A stretch of 64,000 nucleotides of DNA, from the NCBI GenBank assembly GCA_021405325.1, contig QWII01000042.1, forward strand, positions 62,001-126,000, given 5' to 3'. This document shows, in pieces, positions 29,260 through 38,011 of the stretch. The notes beneath the pieces are model-generated. The model saw only the letters and a program-made list of their open reading frames with translations. It had not been told where the DNA came from and made no database searches. This stretch comes from Caldilinea sp. CFX5. Its GTDB lineage: Bacteria > Chloroflexota > Anaerolineae > Caldilineales > Caldilineaceae. The position numbers were made by a program, and so were the translations under genes. How positions within the stretch are numbered: the stretch's first letter is position 1; each line of letters starts with the position of its first letter.

Positions 29260-29331
29260 TTGGTTGGTTGGTGCGCTGGTTGAGCGGGTGCCCCCTGGGC
29301 GCGAAACCAGCGCACCAACCAACCAACCAAT
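29260..29331. repeat. Family A-like palindrome with GAGCGGGTGCCC core
   Basis: GGTTGGTTGGTGCGCTGGTT and its complement surround GAGCGGGTGCCCCCTGGGCGCGAAA. The core is shared with 16707-16783, but the arms are not. Confidence 0.8.
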
Positions 29332-30117
29332 TTATTCAGCTTCCGCCATTACCTTGGCAAGCACTGTTGTGAACGTATCCGGCTGTTGCGCGGCAACCTG
29401 GCGAATGGTGGCCAGAAGTTGGGCGTGTACTTCGGCATCGGTGGCTTTGGTAACATCAATGGGGGGCGTTTGCGCCAGCCCATGTTCCGCCAGCTTGCGA
29501 TACAAGTTCTGCCCAAAGCGTTGATTGTTCTTCCGTGTCGGCGCGCGCAGATAGGCAAGGAGCCGTTTGGAGGCGTCAAACTCATCCTGGGCAAAGGCCG
29601 CCTCGCGATTGGTGCGGCAATAGAGCAGCACAATTGCGCGCGCCTTTTGTTCAGCAGTGGGCAATTGGGTGAGTTCGCCGTTGAGCAAGGCAGTCAACTC
29701 AAAACCCATCTCGCGGCAAAACTCCGCTACTTGTTGGGTAAAGGCTACGTTGGCTGCCGGCGACAACGCATTCAACCAACGCACCACCTTTTCATCCTCC
29801 ACAAGCGCCGTGGTCGCCCAAGTGCGAAAGCCCTCGGCCAGATCGACCTGTTTCGCGTTGAAATCCAAGCTATTGCGCAATTGCGTAAACTCCTGAGCCA
29901 CCCGTGCCCGTGCCGGCGCCGTTAACGTCTCGACGCTGGTCGCCACCCTGGCGATTGCGCCTGGCGTTGCATCTGGCATTGCATCTGGCGTTGCATCTGG
30001 CATTGCCCCCTCACCCGGCCCCTTGTTTTGCGGCCAGGCCAGCCAGCGCTGCTTCCAACTGCGCGAGAGCATCCCTAGCACCAGCACCGCCATGATCAAT
30101 GAAAGATAAAATGACAT
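29332..30117 (-). CDS. Hypothetical membrane-anchored protein
   Basis: A 261-residue protein. An N-terminal helix (SFYLSLIMAVLVLGML) is followed by a proline/alanine-rich repeat (MPDATPDAMPDATPGA), a predicted helical domain of about 190 residues rich in Ala, Leu and Glu, and a C-terminal conserved-looking KLAEHGLAQTPPIDVTKATDAEVHAQLL. I recognise no family. The ATG at 30117 is used (AGAGGA site); the preceding TTG is not needed. It lies between the SPFH protein and the 186-residue membrane protein on the same strand, so it belongs to that membrane operon. Confidence 0.6.
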   Translation of the reverse strand: MSFYLSLIMAVLVLGMLSRSWKQRWLAWPQNKGPGEGAMPDATPDAMPDATPGAIARVATSVETLTAPARARVAQEFTQLRNSLDFNAKQVDLAEGFRTWATTALVEDEKVVRWLNALSPAANVAFTQQVAEFCREMGFELTALLNGELTQLPTAEQKARAIVLLYCRTNREAAFAQDEFDASKRLLAYLRAPTRKNNQRFGQNLYRKLAEHGLAQTPPIDVTKATDAEVHAQLLATIRQVAAQQPDTFTTVLAKVMAEAE

Positions 30118-30175
30118 CAAAAATTTCCTCTAGTTGAACGTTGGTGGGTTAGTTTCTACCAAACCTACCACCCAC

Positions 30176-31255
30176 CTACCGATAATTCGCCGGCGTCGGC
30201 AACGGTATTGGTTGTTGTGGTAACGCCACCGGTAGGGTATCCGTGGTTGTCACTGTGGTCGTTGACCCGATGCCCTGCGCCAGATCGGGGAGCGGCAGAA
30301 TGAGCGGGGAGTTGTTGGGCACCAACATCACCTTGATGTTGGGCGCCAGCTTCTCTACATAGTGATAGGTGATCAACTCCGGGTTTTTCTCCAACGCATC
30401 GGCAATGAGCGTCAAGGCGCGGGCTTGCGAACGCGCTTCGATCTCAATTGCATCGGCGCGCCCTTCGGCCAGATTGCGAATTTGTGCCGCCTGGTACTCA
30501 CTCTGTTGCTGTCCTTCCAACGCGATCTGCTTCTGTTCAACGGATGCCGCGTACTCCGGTGAAAAGGTAATATCGCGCAGGAGAAACTGATCGAGGATCA
30601 AGCCCTTATCGGCAAACTCAATGCGCAGAAAATTGTTGAGCGCCGCTTCTAAATCGCGCCGCGCCGAACTATTGACCTCATTTACCTTAAATTGCGAAAC
30701 CTGTGTGCGCACCACACCACGAATCACCGGGCGTACAAAGTCTTGAATATAGCGGTTCTGCCAATCGGTGTGAATTAACACCGCCTGCTCCATATCAACG
30801 CGAAAGATGACTGAACAGTCCATGCGCACCTCTTGTCCGTCACTGGTGCGGGCGCGGATCGAATCGTCCCCCAACACAGCCCCCTCATCGGGCGAATTGG
30901 ACATGGTATAGGTCTGCCAATAGGTTGGATAGCGCACCGACCGCTCCAAAAAGGGAATGATCCAGTGCAAGCCCGGTCGCATGGGCTGGGGACGGATACC
31001 GCCGGGCGTCGTGACCGAGACAACCACGCCGACCTCCTGCGGTTGAATAAAAACCAACGCCAGGCTGAGTAGACTGACAATCGTCACCAAGACGAGCGGC
31101 ACCAACACCCGAAAGGAAAAAATTTCAATGAGCGCGGCGACAAAGCCGTCACGCCAGACTGTGCGCAAAAAAATGTCGAGCGCGTAGATCGTAAAGATCA
31201 GCCAGGCGATCCAGGCGACAATATCTATAAGTCGGTCAATATCGTATTCGAGCAT
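30176..31255 (-). CDS. SPFH/Band 7 domain membrane protein (prohibitin/HflK-like)
   Basis: A 359-residue protein. Two hydrophobic segments (about residues 10-28 and 45-68) are followed by the SPFH core (VVVSVTTPGGIRPQPMRPGLHWIIPFLERSVRYPTYWQTY) and a helical region with EQKQIALEGQQQSEYQAAQIRNLAEGRADAIEIEARSQARALTLI, the usual coiled-coil that drives ring or cage assembly. SPFH proteins organise membrane microdomains or chaperone membrane proteases. There is no adjacent HflC or FtsH. It seems to head a five-gene membrane set running to 25637. The ATG follows a GGTTAG repeat directly with no ribosome-binding site. Confidence 0.85.
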   Translation of the reverse strand: MLEYDIDRLIDIVAWIAWLIFTIYALDIFLRTVWRDGFVAALIEIFSFRVLVPLVLVTIVSLLSLALVFIQPQEVGVVVSVTTPGGIRPQPMRPGLHWIIPFLERSVRYPTYWQTYTMSNSPDEGAVLGDDSIRARTSDGQEVRMDCSVIFRVDMEQAVLIHTDWQNRYIQDFVRPVIRGVVRTQVSQFKVNEVNSSARRDLEAALNNFLRIEFADKGLILDQFLLRDITFSPEYAASVEQKQIALEGQQQSEYQAAQIRNLAEGRADAIEIEARSQARALTLIADALEKNPELITYHYVEKLAPNIKVMLVPNNSPLILPLPDLAQGIGSTTTVTTTDTLPVALPQQPIPLPTPANYR

Positions 31256-31362
31256 TAGTTGGTTAGTTAGGTAGTTAGGTAGTTAGTTAGTTGGTTGGTT
31301 GAGACTTCGGCGTGAGCGCTCAGTCGAACGCTTGTCGAAATCAACCAACTAACCAACCAACG
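31256..31362. repeat. Family A composite palindrome
   Basis: Several GTTAGTTGGTTAG units, then a core GAGACTTCGGCGTGAGCGC...TTGTCGAAA and the inverted AACCAACTAACCAACC. It fills the gap between the MFS gene stop and the SPFH start. Confidence 0.8.
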
Positions 31363-31374
31363 CCTGCCCTGATT

Positions 31375-32721
31375 CTAGCGTTCAGGCGCGATTTCATCGA
31401 GTGCAAGGCCGCTTGTTTCCGGTAAGCGCGCCACGACAAAGGGGGTGATCAGAATAAAGGCGGACATAAAGCTGACGGCGACCCATTGGGAACCGACAAA
31501 GCCAAAGAAGATCCCATGCACCGCCTGACTCAACGCCGCCCCTGCCGCTGCCACCAATGCCCGCGCTCCCGCCGCTGTAGAGCGGTACGACGTTGGGTAG
31601 AGTTCGGTGCTGAGGGTGTCTACCGAGACGTTGATGCCCATCATGCCAAAGAGCATAATGACCCAAAGAACGGGCAAAAGCCAACCGCTGCCGTTATAAA
31701 AGAGGCTGATGAAGATCGGCATACAACCCAAAAAGAGCATTGCCGCCCGTTTGCGCCCCAGCAAGTCGCCCACATTGCCGGCCAGCGTATTGCCAAAGAG
31801 CGCCAGAAAACCGCCGGCCATGGTCAAGATGCTAATATGCCAGGGCTGCCAGCCATGCGCCTCCTGCAAATAGGTCGGGTCATAGAAGAAGGCAACTTCG
31901 GCGGCAAAGGTGTAGATAAAGACGATGGCCGTAATTGCCCAAAAGCGGGCTGGATATGCACGCACCAGATCAATGACCGGTTGCAGGTTTGCCATAAACG
32001 GCTCTTCGACCCCTTCGCGCTTGTGCGCTCGCAGGGCCTGTTGTTTCTGAAAGTGGGCGGTCTCTGGCAGGTTACGGCGCAGGCTGGCAAGAATTACCAG
32101 CGGTAAAAAGCCGATCACATAGAGCGAGCGCCAGCCAAAGGGCATGACATCAATAAAGGCGAAAAAGAGCGCCGCCAACCCAAAGCCGGTCGCCGCCATC
32201 GCTGCCAGCGCGCCGATACCCCGGCCGCGCGCATCCGGCGGAAACTCTTCCGCGATCACCACCGCCGAGAGTAACATCTCCGCTGTGACAAACATGCGTG
32301 AGAAAAATTGCAGCGTTACAAACATCGGCACCGAAGTTGATAAAGCGGTGGCTCCCGTTAAGACGGTATAGCCCAGAATCGTAAAGAGCAACAGTCGCCG
32401 TCGCCCGATGCGATCGGCCGCCAACATCAACAAGAAGGCGGGCAATGAGCCAAGTTGGATAATCGCAATCGTATTGCTCAACTGCGCGTCAGTAATGCCC
32501 AAATTGCTCTGAATTTGCGGCAGCGCCATTTGCAGAATGGCAAGATCATAACGGTTGAAGAGGGAGGCAAAGCCAACCAATCCCAGTAGCCGCCACTGGT
32601 AGCGCGTGAGCCGGGGCAATTTCAAAGCAAACAGAAAGGGCAAAAACCAGACCCAAAGCGGCCATTTCTGTTGCAGTTCGGCGTCGGCTGACGACGGCCC
32701 CGTGAGCGTTTGCGTTTCCAT
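31375..32721 (-). CDS. MFS transporter
   Basis: A 448-residue protein of 12 membrane segments of the major facilitator superfamily. The first cytoplasmic loop has ADRIGRRRLLLF (the GRR signature), and the second half has GNVGDLLGRKRAAML. Overall it resembles the metabolite/sugar:H+ symporter group rather than drug efflux pumps. It begins METQTLTGPSSADAEL after an AAGGAAA site. It is the last gene of the biosynthetic block in the direction of transcription, so it may export the product or import a precursor. A 140-bp AT-rich gap separates it from the epimerase, enough for its own promoter. Confidence 0.85.
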   Translation of the reverse strand: METQTLTGPSSADAELQQKWPLWVWFLPFLFALKLPRLTRYQWRLLGLVGFASLFNRYDLAILQMALPQIQSNLGITDAQLSNTIAIIQLGSLPAFLLMLAADRIGRRRLLLFTILGYTVLTGATALSTSVPMFVTLQFFSRMFVTAEMLLSAVVIAEEFPPDARGRGIGALAAMAATGFGLAALFFAFIDVMPFGWRSLYVIGFLPLVILASLRRNLPETAHFQKQQALRAHKREGVEEPFMANLQPVIDLVRAYPARFWAITAIVFIYTFAAEVAFFYDPTYLQEAHGWQPWHISILTMAGGFLALFGNTLAGNVGDLLGRKRAAMLFLGCMPIFISLFYNGSGWLLPVLWVIMLFGMMGINVSVDTLSTELYPTSYRSTAAGARALVAAAGAALSQAVHGIFFGFVGSQWVAVSFMSAFILITPFVVARLPETSGLALDEIAPER

Positions 32722-32789
32722 TTTAGTTTCCTTTGGTGGGTTGGTGGGTTTGGTGGATTCGTTGGTTTTCCAGAAAATCGGTTGCTAGA

Positions 32790-32860
32790 TCATAAAGCGA
32801 CAGACTAAATTTCGCAAATCGTAAGATTAAAATGTAATAAATTAATCTAATATAATGTTT
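32790..32860 (-). promoter_or_regulatory. AT-rich candidate promoter region of the MFS gene
   Basis: This stretch is strikingly AT-rich against its surroundings, with several TTAGATTAATTTATTAC-like stretches on the minus strand. I cannot pick one -35/-10 pair with confidence. It lies directly between the epimerase stop and the MFS leader. Confidence 0.3.
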
Positions 32861-32861
32861 A

Positions 32862-33941
32862 CTAACCAGCCATCACCCCATCTTGCCAGCGCTCCTGATT
32901 CGCCGCATAGATCGCTTGTAAGATGGCTGGTACGTCATAGGTCACTTGCCAGGACGGGTAGTGCCTCTGGAACTTGCGCAGATCGCTGATCCACCAAATA
33001 TGATCGCCCACGCGGTTCTCTTCGGAATAGCGCCAACTCAAAGGGCGACCGGCAATCTCTTGACAAACATCAATGGCTTCCAACATGGAGCAGTTGCTGG
33101 TGCGACCTCCGCCCATGTTGTAGACCTCGGCAATGCGTGGGGCGCGATAAAATTCATAGAAGGCGCGAATCAGATCGGCGCTGTGAATATTGTCGCGCAC
33201 CTGTTTGCCCTTGTAGCCGTAGATCGTGTAGGGTGTGCCGGTGGCTGTACATTTCATCAAGTAGGCCAGAAAACCATGCAACTGGGCGCCGGCATGGTGT
33301 GGCCCGGTGAGACAGCCGCAACGGAAACAGGCCGTGGGCAACTCAAAGTAGTGACCATACTCCTGCACCAACACATCCGCTGCCACCTTTGAAGCGCCAA
33401 AGAGGCTGTGCATTGTCTGGTCGAGCGACATATTTTCGCTGATACCTGTGGCGTAGGGGTGATTCGGGTCAATCTCCCAACGGTTGGCTTCTTCGATCAA
33501 TGGCAGCCGGTTTGGTGTATCCCCATAGACCTTGTTGGTCGAAGTAAAGATGAAGACGCTCTGCGGTGCATAGTGCCGCGCTGCTTCCAGCAAGTTGAGC
33601 GTACCGGTGGCGTTGACGGCAAAGTCCGTATGCGGTTCACGCACCGCCCAATCATGGGACGGTTGCGCCGCCGTATGAATGATGAGCGCGATCTGCCGCC
33701 CATAGCGTTGGAAGATCCGGTTGATCGCCCCCTGGTCGCGGATATCTACCGTCTGGTGTTCATAGCGCGCCACTGTCTCTTCCAGGCGCCGCCGATTCCA
33801 GTGGGTCGAGGCGCTTTCGCCAAAGAAATAGCGGCGCATATCGTTGTCGATGCCGACCACATCCATGCCCAAGCCGGCAAAAAAGCTGACCGCCTCTGAG
33901 CCAATCAAGCCGGCCGAACCAGTGACAATTGCTACACTCAT
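32862..33941 (-). CDS. NDP-sugar epimerase, CDP-paratose 2-epimerase-like (extended SDR)
   Basis: A 359-residue extended SDR protein. The NAD-binding loop is [12 protein letters not shown] at about residue 7. The region [37 protein letters not shown], with [10 protein letters not shown], is typical of CDP-paratose/tyvelose 2-epimerases. The expected catalytic Y-x-x-x-K reads F-G-A-S-K ([19 protein letters not shown]), so the tyrosine is a phenylalanine. The late [17 protein letters not shown] is also family-like. It should act on a nucleotide sugar in the cytoplasm. It lies among three glycosyltransferases and a nucleotidyltransferase, so it probably prepares a sugar donor. An AAAGGA site precedes the ATG. 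Confidence 0.82.
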   Translation of the reverse strand: MSVAIVTGSAGLIGSEAVSFFAGLGMDVVGIDNDMRRYFFGESASTHWNRRRLEETVARYEHQTVDIRDQGAINRIFQRYGRQIALIIHTAAQPSHDWAVREPHTDFAVNATGTLNLLEAARHYAPQSVFIFTSTNKVYGDTPNRLPLIEEANRWEIDPNHPYATGISENMSLDQTMHSLFGASKVAADVLVQEYGHYFELPTACFRCGCLTGPHHAGAQLHGFLAYLMKCTATGTPYTIYGYKGKQVRDNIHSADLIRAFYEFYRAPRIAEVYNMGGGRTSNCSMLEAIDVCQEIAGRPLSWRYSEENRVGDHIWWISDLRKFQRHYPSWQVTYDVPAILQAIYAANQERWQDGVMAG

Positions 33942-33953
33942 GAACCAATTCCT

Positions 33954-35234
33954 TTAGAGAGTGGTTGATTCGTTGGTTGGTTCGTTGGTTGAGCCTGTCG
34001 AAACCAACGAATCAACCAACGAACCAACCAACTTCTGTTTAAATTGAAGAATTTCATCGGCGGCTCGTCGATAGCCGCCGGCTTCTCTAAGCGATTGACT
34101 GAGCCGTTGCGCGCCTTGTTTGAAGCGCGGATCCGCCAGGATGTGGGCGACCATGCCGCGCAGCCGCTCCGGGGTAGCCTCCGCGGTAAAGAGCGGCAAG
34201 CCGGCGCTTAATTCCGCTACGCGTCCAGCCACCATATACTGGTCGCCCCGCTGTGGCACCACCAGCAATGGCACGCCATAGAGCAGCCCTTCGTTGGCGC
34301 TGTTCATGCCGCCGTGGGTAATAAAGAGCGCTGCCCGCTCGAGAATTTCTAACTGCGGGACAAAATCGCTGACAATAAAGTTGGCCGGCGGCTCCCCCAA
34401 TTGGCTGCGATCTGTGTTTTTACCAATTGCCATTACCACCTGGTAGGGCATCCCGGCAAAGGCGGCGAAACAGGCGCGATAGAACTCCGGCAACTCATTG
34501 AAAACTGTGCCCATAGAAATGTAGATCAACGGCGCGCCACTCAACTGGTCAAAGGGAAAGGCGCTGACCGGTGGTCGCGCACCGATGGATGGGCCGACAA
34601 ACTTGTAGCGCTCATCAAAATGTTCGCCGCCCAGTTGGAACAATTGTGAAGTAAAGATGATATTGAGCGGCTGTGGGTTGCCCAGAAATTGCACCAGATT
34701 CGGGCAACGCGTGCCATATTGGCGGTCAACCCGCTGGGCTGCTTCAAAATAGGTATGCAGATGCAACAAGGCGCGCTGTAGCACCTCCGGTGATGCGCCG
34801 CCATAGAGTCGCGGCACCAGATATTCAGCGTTGACCAGCGCCTCATGTAACGCAAAGACCACCGAAAGCGTCGCCGCCGGCACCTGCAGAATTTGACCGA
34901 CCAGATTCCCCCAAATGCTTTTGGAATCAAGCAGCAGGTAGTCAGGTCGCAGATCCCGTACTTCCATCAACAGATCCGGCAGCAACGCCTCGCTCAACTT
35001 GAGCAGTCGCGCCATATCACTAAACAGCCCTTCGGTCGGCGGATGGGGGTCGAAGGCATTGTGGTCATAAGCATAGGCGCGAAATTCGGCGCCGGTCTGT
35101 TCGATCCGCGCCCGTGATCGCTCTGCCGAGTAGTAAACTACCCGCTCCCCCCGCCGCACCAACTCTTCCACCACTGCCAACTTGGGCGCAATATGACCGT
35201 GGGTTGGGTAACAAAGCACAACAGCCGTTGACAC
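33954..35234 (-). CDS. Glycosyltransferase, MGT family (GT1, macrolide glycosyltransferase-like)
   Basis: A 426-residue GT-B enzyme. The N-terminal acceptor domain starts STAVVLCYPTHGHIAPKLAVVEELVRRGERVVYY. The C-terminal donor domain has the GT1 signature FITHGGMNSANEGLLYGVPLLVVPQRGDQ. It should transfer a sugar from an NDP-sugar to a hydroxyl or amide of the product. GTG 35234 is preferred to the longer ORF because AAGGAG lies 6 bp before it. At the C-terminus the shared GT ending KLVG is not followed by a stop; the frame runs on through a family A repeat for 20 more residues (SLVDSLVSTGSTNEP...) until TAA at 33954. The tail is therefore repeat-derived. Confidence 0.9.
   Translation of the reverse strand: MSTAVVLCYPTHGHIAPKLAVVEELVRRGERVVYYSAERSRARIEQTGAEFRAYAYDHNAFDPHPPTEGLFSDMARLLKLSEALLPDLLMEVRDLRPDYLLLDSKSIWGNLVGQILQVPAATLSVVFALHEALVNAEYLVPRLYGGASPEVLQRALLHLHTYFEAAQRVDRQYGTRCPNLVQFLGNPQPLNIIFTSQLFQLGGEHFDERYKFVGPSIGARPPVSAFPFDQLSGAPLIYISMGTVFNELPEFYRACFAAFAGMPYQVVMAIGKNTDRSQLGEPPANFIVSDFVPQLEILERAALFITHGGMNSANEGLLYGVPLLVVPQRGDQYMVAGRVAELSAGLPLFTAEATPERLRGMVAHILADPRFKQGAQRLSQSLREAGGYRRAADEILQFKQKLVGSLVDSLVSTGSTNEPTNESTTL
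33958..34031. repeat. Family A palindrome, partly translated
   Basis: GGTTGATTCGTTGGTTGGTTCG and its complement flank TTGAGCCTGTCGAAACC. It encodes the repeat-derived tail of the glycosyltransferase ending at 33954. Confidence 0.85.
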
Positions 35235-35255
35235 AAATTTCTCCTTTTCCCCTAA

Positions 35256-35332
35256 CGACCCCACTCGCTCCAAGCCGGTCCATGACCGGCGAGCGTTCGC
35301 CAGTGGCGGACCGGCTTGGAGCGAGTGGGGCG
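35256..35332. repeat. Family B palindrome
   Basis: CGACCCCACTCGCTCCAAG and CTTGGAGCGAGTGGGGCG pair around a core AGCCGGTCCATGACCGG...GGACCGGCT. The core is close to that of 24268-24346, while the arms share almost no sequence. Confidence 0.85.
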
Positions 35333-35339
35333 CCTCCTT

Positions 35340-36095
35340 TTAACCAACCAACATTGTCTCTAATTTCAAATAATCCTCATACATATTGATGTTGACATAG
35401 TGGAACATCTCATCAAAGCTGTGACAAAGCACCTTTTCGCCCACATCAACGGCATATTGGATCAAACCGGCCAACTCTTTGTTGCCGGTGCGCGGGTCGT
35501 TGGGCATGAGATCCATGTAGCGAAGGATCTCGTTACGGAAGACGCAATGACCTGTGCCGATATAGGGGGTGAAGGGACGCACGGGCTTCTCAACCAACCG
35601 CCAGACTTGTCGTGTCTCTTCATCAAAGGCCAGCGTATAATTTCTCCGAATCCGTTCCGGCTCTTTGGTCGGCACCATGCCGCAGACCAGAAAGGCTTCT
35701 TCGTCCGTAAAGCGCTGTTGCATCAAGTGATGATTGGCGTCCACCAGGATCTCATCGCCCAGGAAGAGCCAGAAATCGGCCGCGCCCAGCGCCTCGCGCC
35801 CACACATCATGGCATGAACCAACCCCCGCTGTTCATGTTGATAGGCATACGTAACCGGCACCCCACGGTAAGCTTTGCCATAGGCTGCCCGTACCGTCTC
35901 CGCCAGGAAGCCCACCACCATTACAATCTCGTCCACCCCCAGATCAACTGCTGTATCCAGACTAAAATCGGCCACCCGGCGATGGCCGATCTGGGTGAGA
36001 CATTTATGCGCCGGGGCTTGAGTCGTGCCAAAATGGACGTTACGACTGCCATTAAAGCGGGTGCCTTTACCGGCTGCCAAAATCAGTGCTTTCAT
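35340..36095 (-). CDS. Sugar-1-phosphate nucleotidyltransferase
   Basis: A 251-residue nucleotidyltransferase that would make an NDP-sugar from a sugar phosphate. It begins MKALILAAGKGTRF, the GxGTR nucleotide-binding motif, and carries FLGDEIL (metal-binding aspartate), VEKPVRPFTPYIGTGHCVF and NKELAGLIQ. The usual GTR...P-K spacing is lengthened: about 16 residues separate GTR from the APAHK lysine. The ATG at 36095 follows AAAGGAG. It ends METMLVG-like (KLETMLVG), with LVG and stop from the repeat. It lies between an epimerase and a glycosyltransferase, a natural place for sugar donor synthesis. Confidence 0.82.
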   Translation of the reverse strand: MKALILAAGKGTRFNGSRNVHFGTTQAPAHKCLTQIGHRRVADFSLDTAVDLGVDEIVMVVGFLAETVRAAYGKAYRGVPVTYAYQHEQRGLVHAMMCGREALGAADFWLFLGDEILVDANHHLMQQRFTDEEAFLVCGMVPTKEPERIRRNYTLAFDEETRQVWRLVEKPVRPFTPYIGTGHCVFRNEILRYMDLMPNDPRTGNKELAGLIQYAVDVGEKVLCHSFDEMFHYVNINMYEDYLKLETMLVG

Positions 36096-36119
36096 CAAGC
36101 AACTCCTTTATCATTATTG

Positions 36120-36176
36120 ATTAGATAGTTGGTTAGTTGGTTACTTTATCCACCAAACCAACCAACCAACTATCTA
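36120..36176. repeat. Family A-type inverted repeat without the core
   Basis: GATAGTTGGTTAGTTGGTT faces AACCAACCAACCAACTATC with a short loop. It overlaps the last codons of the epimerase at 36170. Confidence 0.75.
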
Positions 36177-37201
36177 GCAAACAACTCCGGTGTCTGTTGC
36201 AACCACTGGATCAACCGGGTGACGCCTTGCTCCGGGCGAACTTGGGGTTGCCAGCCGGTCGCTTGGTGGAACTTGTCGTAGTTCGTCACAAAGTAGCGCA
36301 GATCGCCAAAGCGCCCCTCCTTGCAGGTGACATCGGCCTTCTGTTCCAGAATCTCTTGAATGAGGTCGATGCACTCGATCAGCGAAATCATGTTGGCCGG
36401 CCCGCCCCCCAGGTTGTAGATGCCCGGCTCCGGCGAATGATAGAAGGCGTCAAAGGCGGCGGCCGCGTCGCCGGCATAGAGGATGTCGCGCAGTTGCTTG
36501 CCGGTGCCGAAGATGGTGAGTGGCAAGCCCAGGAGCGTGCGAATGGCAAAGTTCGCCACCCAGCCATGATCCTCGCCGCCAAATTGGTTGGGGCCGTAGA
36601 TGCCGGTCAGACGGAAGCAAGCGGCCTTAAGTTTGTAAGTGTCAACGTAGGCTTGCAGATAAATTTCATTGCTGCGCTTAGAAGCATGGAGCGGCGTTAC
36701 CGTCCCTTGCAGCAGCGGTTCGTCTTCGCCAATGGCGACAGGGTTGCGCACATAGCGCGTCTCTGCTTCGGTCAACGAAGCGTTGATGCGATCCGGCCCA
36801 AAGGTGTGGATACTGGAACAGATGGCGACCGGAATCTTATGTAAGCGCGCCGCTTCCAGCACATTAAAGGTGCCGCGGGTATTGGTGGTGAAATCCAGTT
36901 CCGGATCTTCCCAGGAGATGGTCATAGCCGGTTGCGCCGCCGTGTGACAGAGGTAGTCACAACCGCTCGTATACTCTACCAACGCCTCTTTGTTACGAAT
37001 ATCCTCCACGACCATTTGCACACCGAGCGCTTCTAGTTGGCGGCGGTTATAGTCGCGCGCCTCCGGTCGCATGTAGGGATTGCGGGCAAATTCATGTTTA
37101 GCCAGGCTATCATAGGCAATCACCTCTGCCCCCTGCTGGCGAAAATGGGAACAAACGTGAAAGCCGAGAAAACCACAGCCGCCAGTGACAAGAACTTTCA
37201 T
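36170..37201 (-). CDS. NDP-sugar epimerase/dehydratase (extended SDR)
   Basis: A 343-residue extended SDR. It begins MKVLVTGGCGFLGFHVCSHF, the TGGxGFxG NAD loop, and has CHTAAQPAMTISWEDPELDFTTNTRGTFNVLEAAR. Where Y-x-x-x-K is expected the sequence reads L-H-A-S-K (TPLHASKRSNEIY), so the catalytic tyrosine is not at its usual place. IFGTGKQLRDILYAGDAAAAF and GIYNLGGGPANMISL are family-like. It overlaps the FkbM methyltransferase by ATGA (37198-37201), so translation is coupled. It should act on a nucleotide-activated sugar for the nearby glycosyltransferases. The exact epimerisation or dehydration cannot be told. Confidence 0.82.
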   Translation of the reverse strand: MKVLVTGGCGFLGFHVCSHFRQQGAEVIAYDSLAKHEFARNPYMRPEARDYNRRQLEALGVQMVVEDIRNKEALVEYTSGCDYLCHTAAQPAMTISWEDPELDFTTNTRGTFNVLEAARLHKIPVAICSSIHTFGPDRINASLTEAETRYVRNPVAIGEDEPLLQGTVTPLHASKRSNEIYLQAYVDTYKLKAACFRLTGIYGPNQFGGEDHGWVANFAIRTLLGLPLTIFGTGKQLRDILYAGDAAAAFDAFYHSPEPGIYNLGGGPANMISLIECIDLIQEILEQKADVTCKEGRFGDLRYFVTNYDKFHQATGWQPQVRPEQGVTRLIQWLQQTPELFAR

Positions 37202-37986
37202 AAATTGTTACCTCTCTTCAAAACTTTTTGTAACAAGATGCCGGAGACCCGTTTCGAGATAATGAAAAAGCGCGCTGAGGTGTAATAGCCCTTTTGGGTA
37301 ACCGCCTCCAATGTACTCAACCCGGTGTTGTAGAGCGGGTTGGGGTAGAAGCGTTTGTTGCGGAAGGTGATGTTTTCCTCGCGGTTCATGGTCTGCTTCC
37401 AGGAGAGATGTGGCTCAAAATTGCGATCAGCAAAGTATTTCAGCACCTCTTCTTTGCCGCAACTGGCAGCGTAGAGCGGCGCATGAAAGACGTTGACCTC
37501 CAATTGAATCTTCCGCACCTGCTCGATCTTGTCGCCCAACGATTGCACCACGCGCAGATCCTGCCCTTGGGTGTCGATCTCGATCAGATCGACTTGCGCA
37601 ATGCCTTGCTGCGCCATAAAGGTGTCCAACCGGATGACCTCAACTTCAATTTGTTGCACCATTTCAAAGCGGTCAATCGGGTGCCACTTGAAGACCCAGG
37701 TCTCGTTGACCTTTTCATCAAAAGACAAGAGCGAGGAACAATCATCAAAATTGGCGACATTAAAGGTTGCCCGCCCGTTATAGTCGGAAACTGCCAGTGG
37801 GAAGACCTGAATGCTTGGCACATCTTTGGTCTTTTCGCATAACTCCTGGTAGCGCGCCGGCAGCGGTTCAAACATGTAGAGTTTCGCCCCCGTGCGGCGG
37901 CAATAGTCGATCAGGTCGGGGTCGCCGGCATGGGCGCCCACTTCAAAAATCACTTGTGGTTTTTCGTAGAGAGCCGGTAGGTACAT
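37198..37986 (-). CDS. FkbM-family SAM-dependent methyltransferase
   Basis: A 262-residue methyltransferase. The SAM-binding motif is IFEVGAHAGDPDLIDYC near residue 14, then KLYMFEPLPARYQELC with the acidic residue, and the FkbM motif VDLIEIDTQGQDLRVVQSLG near residue 135. FkbM enzymes methylate hydroxyl groups of sugars or polyketides. In this setting a sugar O-methylation is the simplest idea. The stop overlaps the ATG of the following epimerase gene. The gap to the glycosyltransferase at 38012 is 25 bp, so they are likely one operon. The ribosome-binding site is weak (AGAAAGACACC). Confidence 0.87.
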   Translation of the reverse strand: MYLPALYEKPQVIFEVGAHAGDPDLIDYCRRTGAKLYMFEPLPARYQELCEKTKDVPSIQVFPLAVSDYNGRATFNVANFDDCSSLLSFDEKVNETWVFKWHPIDRFEMVQQIEVEVIRLDTFMAQQGIAQVDLIEIDTQGQDLRVVQSLGDKIEQVRKIQLEVNVFHAPLYAASCGKEEVLKYFADRNFEPHLSWKQTMNREENITFRNKRFYPNPLYNTGLSTLEAVTQKGYYTSARFFIISKRVSGILLQKVLKRGNNL

Positions 37987-38011
37987 AAGGTGTCTTTCTG
38001 CTGGTCAGTGA

